Shown: positions 1 through 8,174 of the stretch, one piece after another
Position numbering within the stretch: the first letter of the stretch is position 1
Layout of the letters: each line of letters begins with the position of its first letter
NCBI GenBank assembly: GCA_900465685.1
Contig: UEGR01000007.1
Location: forward strand, 434,001 to 498,000
DNA: 64,000 bases
From: Hyphomicrobiales bacterium
Lineage (GTDB): Bacteria > Pseudomonadota > Alphaproteobacteria > Rhizobiales > Rhizobiaceae
Direction of reading: 5' to 3'
Program-made: the position numbers and the translations under genes
Notes under the pieces: generated by a model
Database searches by the model: none
Told to the model about the DNA's origin: nothing
What the model saw: the letters and a program-made list of their open reading frames with translations, nothing else

Positions 1-81
1 GCGTTCATCCAGCTTAGCGCGCAAGGCGGGTTCTTCGGCGGGCACTGATCGCCGCCGCCGAAAAAAGCCAAAACAAAGCAT
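1..81 (-). CDS. Possible 5' end of a gene running off the left edge
   Basis: A minus-strand frame opens with ATG at 81, 11 bases after the stop of the TPR lipoprotein gene, and stays open to the edge of the window. It would encode MLCFGFFRRRR followed by an acidic and basic stretch. No convincing Shine-Dalgarno sequence precedes it, and 27 codons are too few to assign a family. A plus-strand frame ending with TGA at 46-48 is an alternative. Which of the two is real cannot be decided from this fragment. Confidence 0.3.
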   Translation of the reverse strand, partial: MLCFGFFRRRRSVPAEEPALRAKLDER

Positions 82-92
82 GCGATGTCGTG

Positions 93-899
93 TCAGCCCT
101 TCGGCTTGTCCTTGAGCATGTTCCAGGAATTCTGCTGCGCCATCATGGAGCGCAGATAATCCGTGTTGGCCTTGGCCTGCTGCGGCGAAAGCTCCTGCGC
201 GGCAATCGTTTCAGCTTCCTGAAAACGCCCCTGCAAGCCGACCGAAAGCGCCAGATTCTGGCGGACGCGGCTGTCTGCTCCGGGTAGCACAGATGCCTGC
301 CGGAAATAGTTTTCCGCCGTCTTGGAATCGCCGGCCAGAAGATAGGACATGCCCATATTGGAGAGGATCGACGGCTCGCCCGGCTTGATCTGTAGCGCCT
401 TCTGATACATGGCGCGGGCCTGATCGCGGTTGCCCATCTGGTCGAGAATAGCGCCTTCGGCGGATACGAGCTTCCAGTCCGGATAGGCCGGATCTTGCGC
501 ACGGCGGATTGCATCGAGCGCGGTGTCGAACTGACCCGCACCGGCAAGCGCCTTGCCATAGGCTGCGAGAACCTGCTGATCCTTCGGATAGGTGATGACC
601 AGCGCGCGCATGACGGCGAGAGCCTGATCGTTGCGTCCCAGACGGGTCAGGGCGCTGGCATAATTGAGCGCGGTGCCACGGTCCTTGGGATTGCGCTCAT
701 ATTGCGCGCCAAGACGGCCTACCATTGCGGCAAGCTGTGCATCGTTCATGTGATCGAAAGTGGCAGCGGTTTCGACACGTCGCACCGAACCTGTGGTGGT
801 GCGGTCTACCGTGTTGCAGCCGGTGAGGACGAGCGCTGAAAGGACAGAAGCCACGCCAAGGCGGAAACCAGCGCCGCCCATTAACCCCAAGTTGAGCAT
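93..899 (-). CDS. tadD: TPR-repeat lipoprotein, TadD-like (Tad pilus assembly)
   Basis: The 268-residue product has a lipoprotein signal ending in the lipobox LTGC (Cys28), then tetratricopeptide repeats over roughly residues 75-220 (for example alanine- and tyrosine-rich helices with ILDQMGNRDQARAMYQKAL). TadD lipoproteins help assemble or localise the Tad/Flp pilus secretin. The ATG at 899 was chosen over the one at 929 because GGAGG lies four bases upstream of it and it puts the signal peptide at the N terminus. No other tad genes are visible, so the Tad assignment rests on architecture and could instead be a generic TPR lipoprotein. Confidence 0.7.
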   Translation of the reverse strand: MLNLGLMGGAGFRLGVASVLSALVLTGCNTVDRTTTGSVRRVETAATFDHMNDAQLAAMVGRLGAQYERNPKDRGTALNYASALTRLGRNDQALAVMRALVITYPKDQQVLAAYGKALAGAGQFDTALDAIRRAQDPAYPDWKLVSAEGAILDQMGNRDQARAMYQKALQIKPGEPSILSNMGMSYLLAGDSKTAENYFRQASVLPGADSRVRQNLALSVGLQGRFQEAETIAAQELSPQQAKANTDYLRSMMAQQNSWNMLKDKPKG

Positions 900-1099
900 C
901 CCGCCTCCATATGCGGCCGGACATTGCATACCGAATGCCCCAGCCCCTCAAGCCCGATTTCTCCTTCATCAATAATCCGTTAACCCTAATGATTGGTTAA
1001 CGAGCCTTGCATGCACCCGTTTCCAAACGAGGCGAAGCGTTCTATCTGTTTTCAAAACTGCCTTGATCGGCCCAATCTGCCTTGGTGAGAAAGAGTGCC

Positions 1100-2479
1100 A
1101 TGTCTGTCGAAATCATTGCCCAAAAGTCGGAACAAAGCCGTCCAATCTGGTTTACGAAAAAGGGAAAGCTGGAAGAAAACACGCTTCCGGCTCCTGTGAC
1201 TGGCTGGGCGAAAGCCCATGATTTCGACGGAGAAGCGGGCAAGGTTCTGGTTCTGCCGGGACCGGACGGTGCGATCTCCGGCGCGCTGTTCGGCATTGGC
1301 GACGGCCTCAAAGGCGGCCAGTCGCAACTGCTTGCTGGCAAACTCGCACGCAGCTTGCCGGAAGGTGACTGGCATTTCGAAAATGCGGACGACGATGCCG
1401 CGCTCGCGGCGCTCGCCTTCCTGATGGGCGGCTATAATTTTTCGCGCTACCGCAATGCGAATGGCAAGACAATCCGCCTTGCTTTGCCGGACGGCGTGAA
1501 TGAAGCCGAGACGAAGCGCATCGCCGCTGCGGTGATACTCACGCGTGATCTGATCAATACGCCGACCAACGATATGGGCCCGGACGCACTGGAAAACGCC
1601 GCGCGCGCACTGGCAAGCGAACATAAGGCGGAAATCAGTATCACGGAAGGCGAAGCTCTTCTGGAACGAAACTTCCCGATGATCCATGCGGTCGGGCGTG
1701 CGGGAGCGATTGCGCCACGTCTGATCGACATCACATGGGGCAAGGAAAACGATCCGAAAGTCACGCTGGTCGGCAAAGGTGTCTGCTTCGATACGGGTGG
1801 CCTCGACATCAAGCCCGCAAGCGGCATGCTGCTGATGAAAAAGGACATGGGCGGCGCTGCCAATGTGCTCGGCCTTGCCTCCATCGTCATGGACGCGAAA
1901 CTACCGGTGCGGCTGCGCGTCTTGATCCCGGCGGTTGAAAATTCGATTGCCGGAAATGCCTTCCGTCCGGGCGACGTCCTGCAAAGCCGCAAGGGACTGA
2001 CCGTCGAAATCGGCAATACGGATGCCGAAGGCAGGCTGGTGCTTGCCGATGCTCTGGCGCTGGCCGATGAGGAAGAGCCGGAATTGCTGATCGACATGGC
2101 GACCCTGACCGGTGCTGCACGCGTGGCGCTCGGCCCGGACCTGCCGCCATTTTTCACGCATGATGACGCATTGGCCGAAGCCATCGCCGCCAAGGCCGAG
2201 GAGACAGCCGATCCGCTCTGGCGTATGCCGCTCTGGCAGCCTTATGCGCAGAAACTGTCGTCACGCATTGCCGACATCAACAATGTCACCACCGACGGTT
2301 TTGCCGGAGCGGTGACGGCGGCCTTGTTCCTCAGCCGTTTTGTGGAAAAGGCCAAGGCGCATGTGCATTTCGATATTTTCGGCTGGGTGCCAGTGGAAAA
2401 GCCTGCATCGCCGGTTGGCGGCGAAGCACAGGCCATCCGTGCGCTCTATCTGTTGCTCAAGGAAAAATACGGCAAGTAA
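1100..2479 (+). CDS. Leucyl aminopeptidase family protein (peptidase M17)
   Basis: This is a 459-residue cytosolic metallo-aminopeptidase of the M17 family, which removes N-terminal residues from peptides. The C-terminal catalytic half carries the family hallmarks: GKGVCFDTGG near 225-234 (metal- and substrate-binding Lys and Asp), MKKDMGGAA near 246-254, and the signature NTDAEGRLVLADAL at 306-319. The frame extends to a TTG at 1082, but ATG 1100 (MSVEII) is the better start. It stands alone on the plus strand and converges on the SH3 protein gene, with only 15 bases between the two stops. The symbol pepA is often used, but the paralogue cannot be fixed here. Confidence 0.93.
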   Translation: MSVEIIAQKSEQSRPIWFTKKGKLEENTLPAPVTGWAKAHDFDGEAGKVLVLPGPDGAISGALFGIGDGLKGGQSQLLAGKLARSLPEGDWHFENADDDAALAALAFLMGGYNFSRYRNANGKTIRLALPDGVNEAETKRIAAAVILTRDLINTPTNDMGPDALENAARALASEHKAEISITEGEALLERNFPMIHAVGRAGAIAPRLIDITWGKENDPKVTLVGKGVCFDTGGLDIKPASGMLLMKKDMGGAANVLGLASIVMDAKLPVRLRVLIPAVENSIAGNAFRPGDVLQSRKGLTVEIGNTDAEGRLVLADALALADEEEPELLIDMATLTGAARVALGPDLPPFFTHDDALAEAIAAKAEETADPLWRMPLWQPYAQKLSSRIADINNVTTDGFAGAVTAALFLSRFVEKAKAHVHFDIFGWVPVEKPASPVGGEAQAIRALYLLLKEKYGK

Positions 2480-2494
2480 GAAGCCCGCGTGTTA

Positions 2495-3049
2495 TCAGTC
2501 GAAGACTTCGCCGGGATAGACGCCCCACAGGTCGGACTGCCGGATCCAGCCGCGCACGCCGCTGACATCCATGCGGCACCACTGGCCATTGCATTGGCGC
2601 ACGGTGCCGACAACACCCGGCTCGATATCGGCGGCGACAGCTGCCGTATCGTTGGCATCGCGGCGCATGGTGATCATCTTGCTTTTGTCGTTCTTCAACC
2701 AGGGCGCGGTGATCGCGGTGCGCTTGCCGGACAGAAGCGACTGGTAGACCCAGCCTTCCGTGCCGTCAGCATCGCGAATGCGCCGCCAGTTGTCATATTC
2801 CTGAATGATCTCGACCGGCAGCCCTGATTTCATGAACAGCCATGAAACCGGATAGTCGCGCCCCGGGCCGATGCGCAGATTGACCCGTGCCGGCTTTAGG
2901 CTGACGAAGCGGGGCACAGGCAGACCGCTGGCGCCTGTCGCCGTACCGTTTGCGCCTTCGGTTTCGGCTGCGTTCACACTGATCGGCATCGCCACGAACA
3001 GGAGCGCCATACAAGCCGCAAAGGCCATGAGAAGGCGCTTTACCGACAT
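2495..3049 (-). CDS. Secreted SH3-domain protein
   Basis: The product is 184 residues with a clear Sec signal peptide (basic MSVKR, hydrophobic core, cleavage near VNAA at residue 28). Two bacterial SH3-like domains follow: one around residues 45-110 with VNLRIGPGRDYPVSW and EGWVYQ, the other around 125-180 with GQWCRMD and RGWIRQSDLWG. Such domains bind cell-wall peptides, so a periplasmic or envelope role is likely. The frame extends to a TTG at 3088, but ATG 3049 places the signal peptide at the N terminus. No catalytic domain is present. Confidence 0.85.
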   Translation of the reverse strand: MSVKRLLMAFAACMALLFVAMPISVNAAETEGANGTATGASGLPVPRFVSLKPARVNLRIGPGRDYPVSWLFMKSGLPVEIIQEYDNWRRIRDADGTEGWVYQSLLSGKRTAITAPWLKNDKSKMITMRRDANDTAAVAADIEPGVVGTVRQCNGQWCRMDVSGVRGWIRQSDLWGVYPGEVFD

Positions 3050-3273
3050 GCCCTTAGCCAAAAACCTTTGGGGAAGTACTCTATTCAACTGCGCCTCTCG
3101 CCGTCCTGTTCTTAACCCAAGACGACCATGCCTTCAGCGGAAGCGTAAAACAGCAGGGGCTGCTCGGCATCGTGACCGTCTTGTTTATCGGTCCTGTTTT
3201 TCTTTGTCTTTGCCCCGCCGCCTTGATAGAGATGAGCAGCCGAAGCAATATCCCATATTGCGCCTTCTTGGTT

Positions 3274-3494
3274 AAGGAGGTCTCAACATGAAGCTTCAGC
3301 ATATAAGTTTGCCCGGAAACAGGCTCAAAAAACGGGGTGGAGATGTCGAACAAAAAGAAGCCGCTGGTCGTTCTTACGAGAAAACTGCCGGACCCGGTGG
3401 AAACCCGAATGCGGGAACTGTTCGATGCACGTCTCAACATAGACGATCACCGCATGAGCCAGCCGGAAATCATCGCCGCGCTGAAGGAAGCTGA
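3274..3494 (+). other. Perfect Shine-Dalgarno and out-of-frame ATG ahead of the dehydrogenase
   Basis: AAGGAGGT at 3274-3281 sits six bases before an ATG at 3288 that opens a 68-codon frame ending at 3494. That frame overlaps the first 150 bases of the dehydrogenase gene in another reading frame. The predicted peptide (MKLQHISLPGNRLKKRGG...) matches no family I know and drifts into shadow-like composition after the overlap begins. The binding site is unusually strong, so translation may really begin here. Confidence 0.35.
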
Positions 3495-4347
3495 CGTTCT
3501 GGTGCCTTGCATCACCGACGTGATCGACGCTGCTGCCATAGAGCAAGCCGGACCCAATCTCAAGCTGATCGCCAATTTCGGCAACGGCGTCGACAATATC
3601 GATGTCGCAGCCGCCGCAAAGCGCGGCATTACCGTGACCAATACGCCCAATGTCCTGACCGAAGATACGGCCGACATGACGCTGGCGCTGCTTCTGTCGG
3701 CACCGCGCCGCCTCGTGGAAGGCGCGAATGTGCTCAACGAGCGCGACGGCAAATGGCCGGGCTGGTCGCCGACATGGATGCTCGGACGCCGCATCTGGGG
3801 CAAGCGCCTCGGCATCGTCGGCATGGGGCGCATAGGAACCGCCGTTGCACGCCGCGCCAAGGCTTTTGGCCTTTCGATCCATTATCACAATCGCAAGCGC
3901 GTGAGCCCGCAGGTTGAGGAAGAGCTGGAAGCGACCTATTGGGACAGCCTCGACCAGATGCTGGCCCGCATGGACATCATTTCAGTCAATTGCCCTTCAA
4001 CGCCCGCAACGTTTCACCTGCTATCGGCCCGTCGCATCGCGTTGATGCAGCCGACGGCCTATCTGGTCAATACGGCGCGTGGTCAGATCATCGATGAAAA
4101 CGCCCTGATCGATCTGATCGAGCAAGGCCGGATTGCCGGTGCGGGGCTGGACGTGTTCGAGAACGAGCCAGCCGTCAATCCGCGCCTGCTGGCGCTTGCG
4201 GAAAAGGGCAAGGTTGTACTGCTGCCGCATATGGGTTCGGCCACGATTGAAGGCCGCATCGATATGGGCGACAAGGTCATCATCAATATCAAGGCGTTTG
4301 TCGACGGGCACCGCACGCCGGACAGGGTTCTTCCCAATCGGGTTTAG
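3343..4347 (+). CDS. D-isomer-specific 2-hydroxyacid dehydrogenase (glyoxylate reductase-like)
   Basis: The 334-residue protein is an NAD(P)-dependent reductase of 2-oxoacids such as glyoxylate or hydroxypyruvate. Visible are the Rossmann motif GIVGMGRIGTAVARRAKAFG, the catalytic arginine region VNTARGQIID, and the catalytic histidine in LLPHMGSAT. The glyoxylate reductase/formate dehydrogenase-like subgroup fits best, but the substrate is not determined. ATG 3343 was taken over the GTG at 3337; GGGGTGGAG directly precedes it. A much stronger ribosome binding site lies upstream in another frame (see 3274-3494). Confidence 0.88.
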   Translation: MSNKKKPLVVLTRKLPDPVETRMRELFDARLNIDDHRMSQPEIIAALKEADVLVPCITDVIDAAAIEQAGPNLKLIANFGNGVDNIDVAAAAKRGITVTNTPNVLTEDTADMTLALLLSAPRRLVEGANVLNERDGKWPGWSPTWMLGRRIWGKRLGIVGMGRIGTAVARRAKAFGLSIHYHNRKRVSPQVEEELEATYWDSLDQMLARMDIISVNCPSTPATFHLLSARRIALMQPTAYLVNTARGQIIDENALIDLIEQGRIAGAGLDVFENEPAVNPRLLALAEKGKVVLLPHMGSATIEGRIDMGDKVIINIKAFVDGHRTPDRVLPNRV

Positions 4348-4457
4348 CACAGCAGATGCATTCTTCGTGATACCGGGCTGCAAAGAACAATTGCCTGCGC
4401 TTCGGTACTCGGAAATCACTCTTTTCGCCACGGCCTGACGAATTTGCAACCGCCGTA

Positions 4458-5288
4458 TTAAATTCGGCTGTTCGTTTTTCCATCGATGAATTTCAGGACC
4501 GTGTGGGCGTAAAGCCGGGGATTTTCCACCGGCACGCCGTGGCCAGAATCGGGCAGAATGATCAGTTCGGCACCGGGAATCTGGCTGGCGATGAATTCCG
4601 TATGTTCCCGCGTGATGGCTGTATCATGATCGCCAATCACGATAGCCGTGCGCACCGAGATCTGTGACAAATCTTCATCGGTGTAGTTGGGTTCATTGGC
4701 CCAGAGCGCGTGGATTTCCTTGTCGATGCTTTCGTAATGGCGAAGCTCAGGGATTGGACGTCCTTCGGCCCGTGCTTCGATATAGCCGGTATTGCCCTCG
4801 GGCGTGACATTGGCAGCCTGCGCGAACAGGCTCTTCAGCCGCTCAGGGTACCGCATCGCAATATCCAGCCCGATAATACCGCCATCGCTCCAACCGACCA
4901 GATCAACCTTGTCGATATGCAGAAAATCGAGCAGCGCCACATAGTCATCAGCCATCAGGCCATAAGTCAGCGGCTCCGTCGTGCGGGTGGAACGCCCCTG
5001 CCCGCGACTGTCGGCAACGATCACCGTATGATGACGCGCTAGAATCGGCAATTGCGCGTCCCAGACATGCTGGTCTGAAAGACCGCCCGGTATCAGCAGA
5101 ATAGGCGGTCCCTTGCCGACGATCCGGTAATACATCTCGATACCGTTGACCTCGGCAAAGGCGGCAGGCGAAGCGGGAATGGTCACGCGCGCTATCCTTT
5201 CGGACGACACCGCTGAAGGGATGAGAACAGCAAGGCCAAGCACCACGGCTACGAAGCCTGCACTTTGAAATATCCTGTTTCCCGTCAT
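4458..5288 (-). CDS. Exported alpha/beta hydrolase
   Basis: The 276-residue protein begins with an uncleaved or cleavable hydrophobic segment (residues 10-28) and then has a full alpha/beta-hydrolase fold. The oxyanion strand is LLIPGGLSDQHVW, the nucleophile elbow GWSDGG has Ser134, the acid is probably Asp220 or Asp222 in IGDHDTAI, and the catalytic histidine is His250 in DSGHGVP. The substrate is unknown; related proteins are esterases or lactonases. It lies 47 bases downstream of the NlpC/P60 gene on the same strand and may be co-transcribed with it. Confidence 0.85.
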   Translation of the reverse strand: MTGNRIFQSAGFVAVVLGLAVLIPSAVSSERIARVTIPASPAAFAEVNGIEMYYRIVGKGPPILLIPGGLSDQHVWDAQLPILARHHTVIVADSRGQGRSTRTTEPLTYGLMADDYVALLDFLHIDKVDLVGWSDGGIIGLDIAMRYPERLKSLFAQAANVTPEGNTGYIEARAEGRPIPELRHYESIDKEIHALWANEPNYTDEDLSQISVRTAIVIGDHDTAITREHTEFIASQIPGAELIILPDSGHGVPVENPRLYAHTVLKFIDGKTNSRI

Positions 5289-5335
5289 CGGCCCGACCTT
5301 TCATGGACCTGTTTAATGCACTTGCAGCAGCGCAA

Positions 5336-6208
5336 TCAGGGTCTGCGGATCAGCGTCGGCAGATCATAGAGATAAGCGATGCGCTTGATCGCATCCTGCA
5401 ACGGCTCCAGCGTCACCGTCATCGTGTGGCCGCTGGCATGGATCAGCATGTCAGGCGCAGCGCAGATCGCGACATGCCCCTTCCAGAACACGAGATCGCC
5501 GCGCTGGAGATTGGAATAATCCGCATTCGGCTCCAGAACTGTGCCAAGCGTATTCTGCTGCATGTCGGAATCACGCAGAACCCTGCGGCCAGCCACCCAC
5601 ATGGAAAGCTGCACGAGACCAGAGCAATCAATGCCGAAGCCCGACGTACCGCCCCACAGATAGGGCGTGTGCAGCAGCGTTTCCGCCACGGCCACATAAT
5701 CAGCCGCGTGTTCGCCGATTGGCGCCAGATGGCTTGCGATCATCGCCTCGCCGCTTTCCAGCACCGCATATTGGGTGCCGCGCGTTTCAGCCGAGCCCAC
5801 AATGCGAACGCGTGAGCCAAGCGACAGCGCCTGCGTATGCGGAAAACGCAAATCTGAGCCGGGATAAACAAAGCTTCGCGGCACGATGACCATATGCGTG
5901 GCCGCGCCCTGCGGCTTTTCGATAAACGAGGCGGAGACATAGCCCGTATAGCCGTCGCGCTCGGCCTGAACCCAGCACCAGCCGTCCATTTCCTCGAAGA
6001 CGCGTACCGTGTCGCCATAAATGATCTGTGTCTGAGGTCCGCTATCGGGGCGTGGCTCGCTGCGCAAATCCACGACCGATGCAGTCACCTGCATCTCGGT
6101 TCCGGCTATAAAGCGGGCAGCCTCCACCTTGTCGGTCAGTCGCTCATCAGCGAGATCGGCGCGATAGGCATTGAGGCGGCGGTCGAGCGTGGTCACATTG
6201 AGACTCAT
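5336..6208 (-). CDS. SH3 plus NlpC/P60 (C40) peptidase
   Basis: The 290-residue protein has two SH3-like regions (about 40-95 and 105-160) and a C-terminal NlpC/P60 domain. The catalytic cysteine is Cys195 in GIDCSGLVQ, with the conserved YLWGG strand before it and His245 in WKGHVAICA as the partner. C40 enzymes cleave gamma-D-glutamyl-diaminopimelate bonds in cell-wall peptides. No signal peptide is evident, which suggests a cytoplasmic muropeptide recycling role (dipeptidyl-peptidase VI type). Ten bases separate it from the upstream MarR-like gene, so the two form an operon. Confidence 0.9.
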   Translation of the reverse strand: MSLNVTTLDRRLNAYRADLADERLTDKVEAARFIAGTEMQVTASVVDLRSEPRPDSGPQTQIIYGDTVRVFEEMDGWCWVQAERDGYTGYVSASFIEKPQGAATHMVIVPRSFVYPGSDLRFPHTQALSLGSRVRIVGSAETRGTQYAVLESGEAMIASHLAPIGEHAADYVAVAETLLHTPYLWGGTSGFGIDCSGLVQLSMWVAGRRVLRDSDMQQNTLGTVLEPNADYSNLQRGDLVFWKGHVAICAAPDMLIHASGHTMTVTLEPLQDAIKRIAYLYDLPTLIRRP

Positions 6209-6218
6209 TGGCGAACAC

Positions 6219-6569
6219 TCATAAAGGTAACTCTCTGGCTTTGGCGATCACCAGATCGCCCAGTCGTTCAACATAAAGCGCGCCGGCGACTGTTCTCTTA
6301 ACTAGCACATTTCGCCGGTCTTTTTCATCACGATGACGGGATAGAAGGTCGAGCGTACCCATCGTATCGAGTGCGCGCGTGATCACCGGCTTCGTAACAT
6401 CCAGTTTTGCCGCAAGCCCGCGCACCGTGTGCGGCGGCGGCTCCAGATAGATTGTCAGAAGGATAGCTGTCTGCCGCGTCGTGAGATCGGGCATCTCGTC
6501 GCGCACCTGTCCCAGCGACAGGGTCTTCAACAATGTCAGCGCCTGTATCGGCTTCAACTCTACCGGCAT
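6219..6569 (-). CDS. MarR-type winged-helix transcriptional regulator
   Basis: The 116-residue protein has a winged helix-turn-helix: LTTRQTAILLTIYLEPPPHTVRGLAAKLDVTKP... spans the first helices (residues 28-65), and the wing is SRHRDEKDRRNVLVKRT with the MarR-family D-x-R-D/N-type basic signature. It is shorter than usual at both dimerisation ends. It is translated just ahead of the C40 peptidase gene and may control that gene or itself; the ligand is unknown. Confidence 0.8.
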   Translation of the reverse strand: MPVELKPIQALTLLKTLSLGQVRDEMPDLTTRQTAILLTIYLEPPPHTVRGLAAKLDVTKPVITRALDTMGTLDLLSRHRDEKDRRNVLVKRTVAGALYVERLGDLVIAKARELPL

Positions 6570-6656
6570 CCGTTATCCTGCAAGCAAAGGATTGTTTCGG
6601 AACCGTTTTATTCAATCCGCTTTCCATCGTTCTGGCAAGAACTTTGTGGCAGCTAA

Positions 6657-6680
6657 CAAAAAAGCGGCCGAAGCCGCTTT
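6657..6680 (-). terminator. Intrinsic terminator downstream of irr
   Basis: AAAGCGGC and GCCGCTTT form an eight-pair stem with a four-base loop, followed on the minus strand by six T residues. It separates irr from the MarR-like gene. Confidence 0.8.
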
Positions 6681-6706
6681 CTCAAAATCCTTTGAGGATC
6701 AATCTC

Positions 6707-6755
6707 TTACTGCGTCTTGCGACGCATATTATCAGTTACTGCGTCTTGCGACGCA
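6707..6755 (-). repeat. Tandem duplicated GNRA-type hairpin at the 3' end of irr
   Basis: A 20-base sequence at 6707-6726 recurs exactly at 6736-6755, a 29-base period. On the minus strand each copy reads TGCGTC-GCAA-GACGCA plus AGTAA, a six-pair stem closed by a GCAA tetraloop. The inner copy includes the last codons and the stop of irr; the outer copy lies after the stop and duplicates that end. Confidence 0.8.
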
Positions 6756-7173
6756 GGCGGACGATAATATCGACATTGACGATTTCCATACCATCCGGCG
6801 CGTCCGGCATGTTTGCAACGGTCGGCTGCCCGCGCTCGCCATGCGGAATATCGAACACGACATTTTCCCCTTCGAGGAAGAAGTGCTGATGGTCCGAAAT
6901 ATTGGTATCGAAATAGGTCTTGGAGCCTTCCACCGCGATGATGCGCAGCATTCCGGCTTCCGTGAACTGGTGCAGCGTGTTGTAAACGGTGGCCAGAGAC
7001 ACCGGCACATCCGCCATGACCGCCTGTTCGTGGAGGTCTTCAGCGGACAGGTGGCGATCGCCCTGCGCAAAGATCATGCTCGCAAGTGCAACACGCTGGC
7101 GCGTCGGACGCAGGCCAGCATCGCGGAGCCGTTCTTCCATAGAGACCGTCGAGTGGGTATGTGTAGACTGCAT
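6736..7173 (-). CDS. irr: Iron response regulator Irr (Fur family)
   Basis: The 145-residue Fur-family protein contains the winged-helix recognition region TRQRVALASMIF...HLSAEDLHEQAV...VSLATVYNTLHQF and the histidine-containing ISDHQHFF segment that Irr proteins use for haem or metal sensing. In Rhizobiales, Irr represses haem synthesis and activates iron storage or repression targets under low iron, and is degraded when haem is abundant. ATG 7173 was preferred to a GTG at 7179. It is divergent from fabA, an arrangement shared with other Rhizobiales. The 3' end carries a duplicated hairpin and an intrinsic terminator. Confidence 0.93.
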   Translation of the reverse strand: MQSTHTHSTVSMEERLRDAGLRPTRQRVALASMIFAQGDRHLSAEDLHEQAVMADVPVSLATVYNTLHQFTEAGMLRIIAVEGSKTYFDTNISDHQHFFLEGENVVFDIPHGERGQPTVANMPDAPDGMEIVNVDIIVRLRRKTQ

Positions 7174-7493
7174 ATTCACCGCTGGTTCCGTTACAAGCTT
7201 GTAGCAAATTCGTCAAAGATTGAACGGGCTGTTGCCCATTGCATACTGACATTGATATATGCCGTTGCGAAATAAGTATCAATAGGCTTGGAGTTTGCCC
7301 GTTTTTTCGGGAAAATCCATTGCATATTTTTATGGTCGCTGAGGTTTTGTACGGGAACCAGTCTGTGATAGGGGTGTTCCGACTTAACGACCAGAAAGAG
7401 ATAGAGCGGTTTGGGCGTTTGCGCTAAAACCGTTCCAAATGACAACCGGGCCGGATTGCTGGCCGATAGCGAATAAACCTCAAGGGAGGCGAA
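7174..7493. promoter_or_regulatory. Divergent irr/fabA control region
   Basis: This 320-base region separates the start codons of irr (minus) and fabA (plus) and must contain both promoters. It is AT-richer than the genes around it. GAGGCG lies just ahead of the fabA ATG. At 7403-7436 a GAGCGGTTT...AAACCGTTC inverted repeat resembles the end stem of the 105-base repeats seen elsewhere. I could not assign Irr or RirA operators with confidence. Confidence 0.55.
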
Positions 7494-8009
7494 ATGGCAG
7501 AACAGAAATCAAGCTACGGGTATGAAGAACTCCTCAGCTGCGGGCGCGGCGAGCTGTTCGGCCCCGGCAATGCCCAGCTTCCCCTGCCGCCAATGCTGAT
7601 GGTGCATCGCATCACCGATATTTCCGAAACCGGCGGAGAGTTCGACAAGGGCTATATCCGCGCCGAATACGACGTGCGCCCCGACGACTGGTATTTTCCG
7701 TGCCATTTCCAGGGCAACCCGATCATGCCGGGCTGCCTTGGCCTGGACGGCATGTGGCAGCTGACCGGCTTCTTCCTTGGCTGGCTCGGCGAACCGGGTC
7801 GCGGCATGGCGCTTTCGACCGGCGAAGTGAAGTTCAAGGGCATGGTGCGCCCGCACACCAAGCTTCTCGAATATGGCATCGACTTCAAGCGCGTCATGCG
7901 CGGACGTCTCGTGCTCGGCACTGCTGACGGCTGGCTGAAGGCCGATGGCGAAGTGATCTACAAGGCCACCGATTTGCGCGTCGGCCTTTCAAAGGACGGC
8001 GACGCTTAA
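7494..8009 (+). CDS. fabA: 3-hydroxydecanoyl-ACP dehydratase/isomerase FabA
   Basis: The 171-residue single hot-dog protein dehydrates 3-hydroxydecanoyl-ACP and isomerises trans-2- to cis-3-decenoyl-ACP, the entry point of unsaturated fatty acid synthesis. His71 ([11 protein letters not shown]) and Asp85 (LGLDGMWQ) match the catalytic His70 and Asp84 of the E. coli enzyme, and length matches too. GGGAGG is placed just before the ATG. fabB and fabI follow on the same strand, forming a complete FabA-FabB pathway cluster. Confidence 0.97.
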   Translation: MAEQKSSYGYEELLSCGRGELFGPGNAQLPLPPMLMVHRITDISETGGEFDKGYIRAEYDVRPDDWYFPCHFQGNPIMPGCLGLDGMWQLTGFFLGWLGEPGRGMALSTGEVKFKGMVRPHTKLLEYGIDFKRVMRGRLVLGTADGWLKADGEVIYKATDLRVGLSKDGDA

Positions 8010-8174
8010 ACATCGCCTAAATCCACCATCATTCACGGGCGCGACGGCAAAAAATGAACAGTTTTCATGCGGCCGCGCTCAAAACATGCGAAGATCGCAC
8101 CTATGTAACGGCGACGAGGCAGTCCTGACCCAATCGACTGCCGCTCGACGAGCAAGGGTGTAAAGGAGAACGCG

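Noticed and set aside
1-48. Plus-strand frame ending at 48
   Set aside because: Only 15 codons of low complexity are visible; the minus-strand frame from 81 looks slightly more protein-like, and neither can be confirmed.
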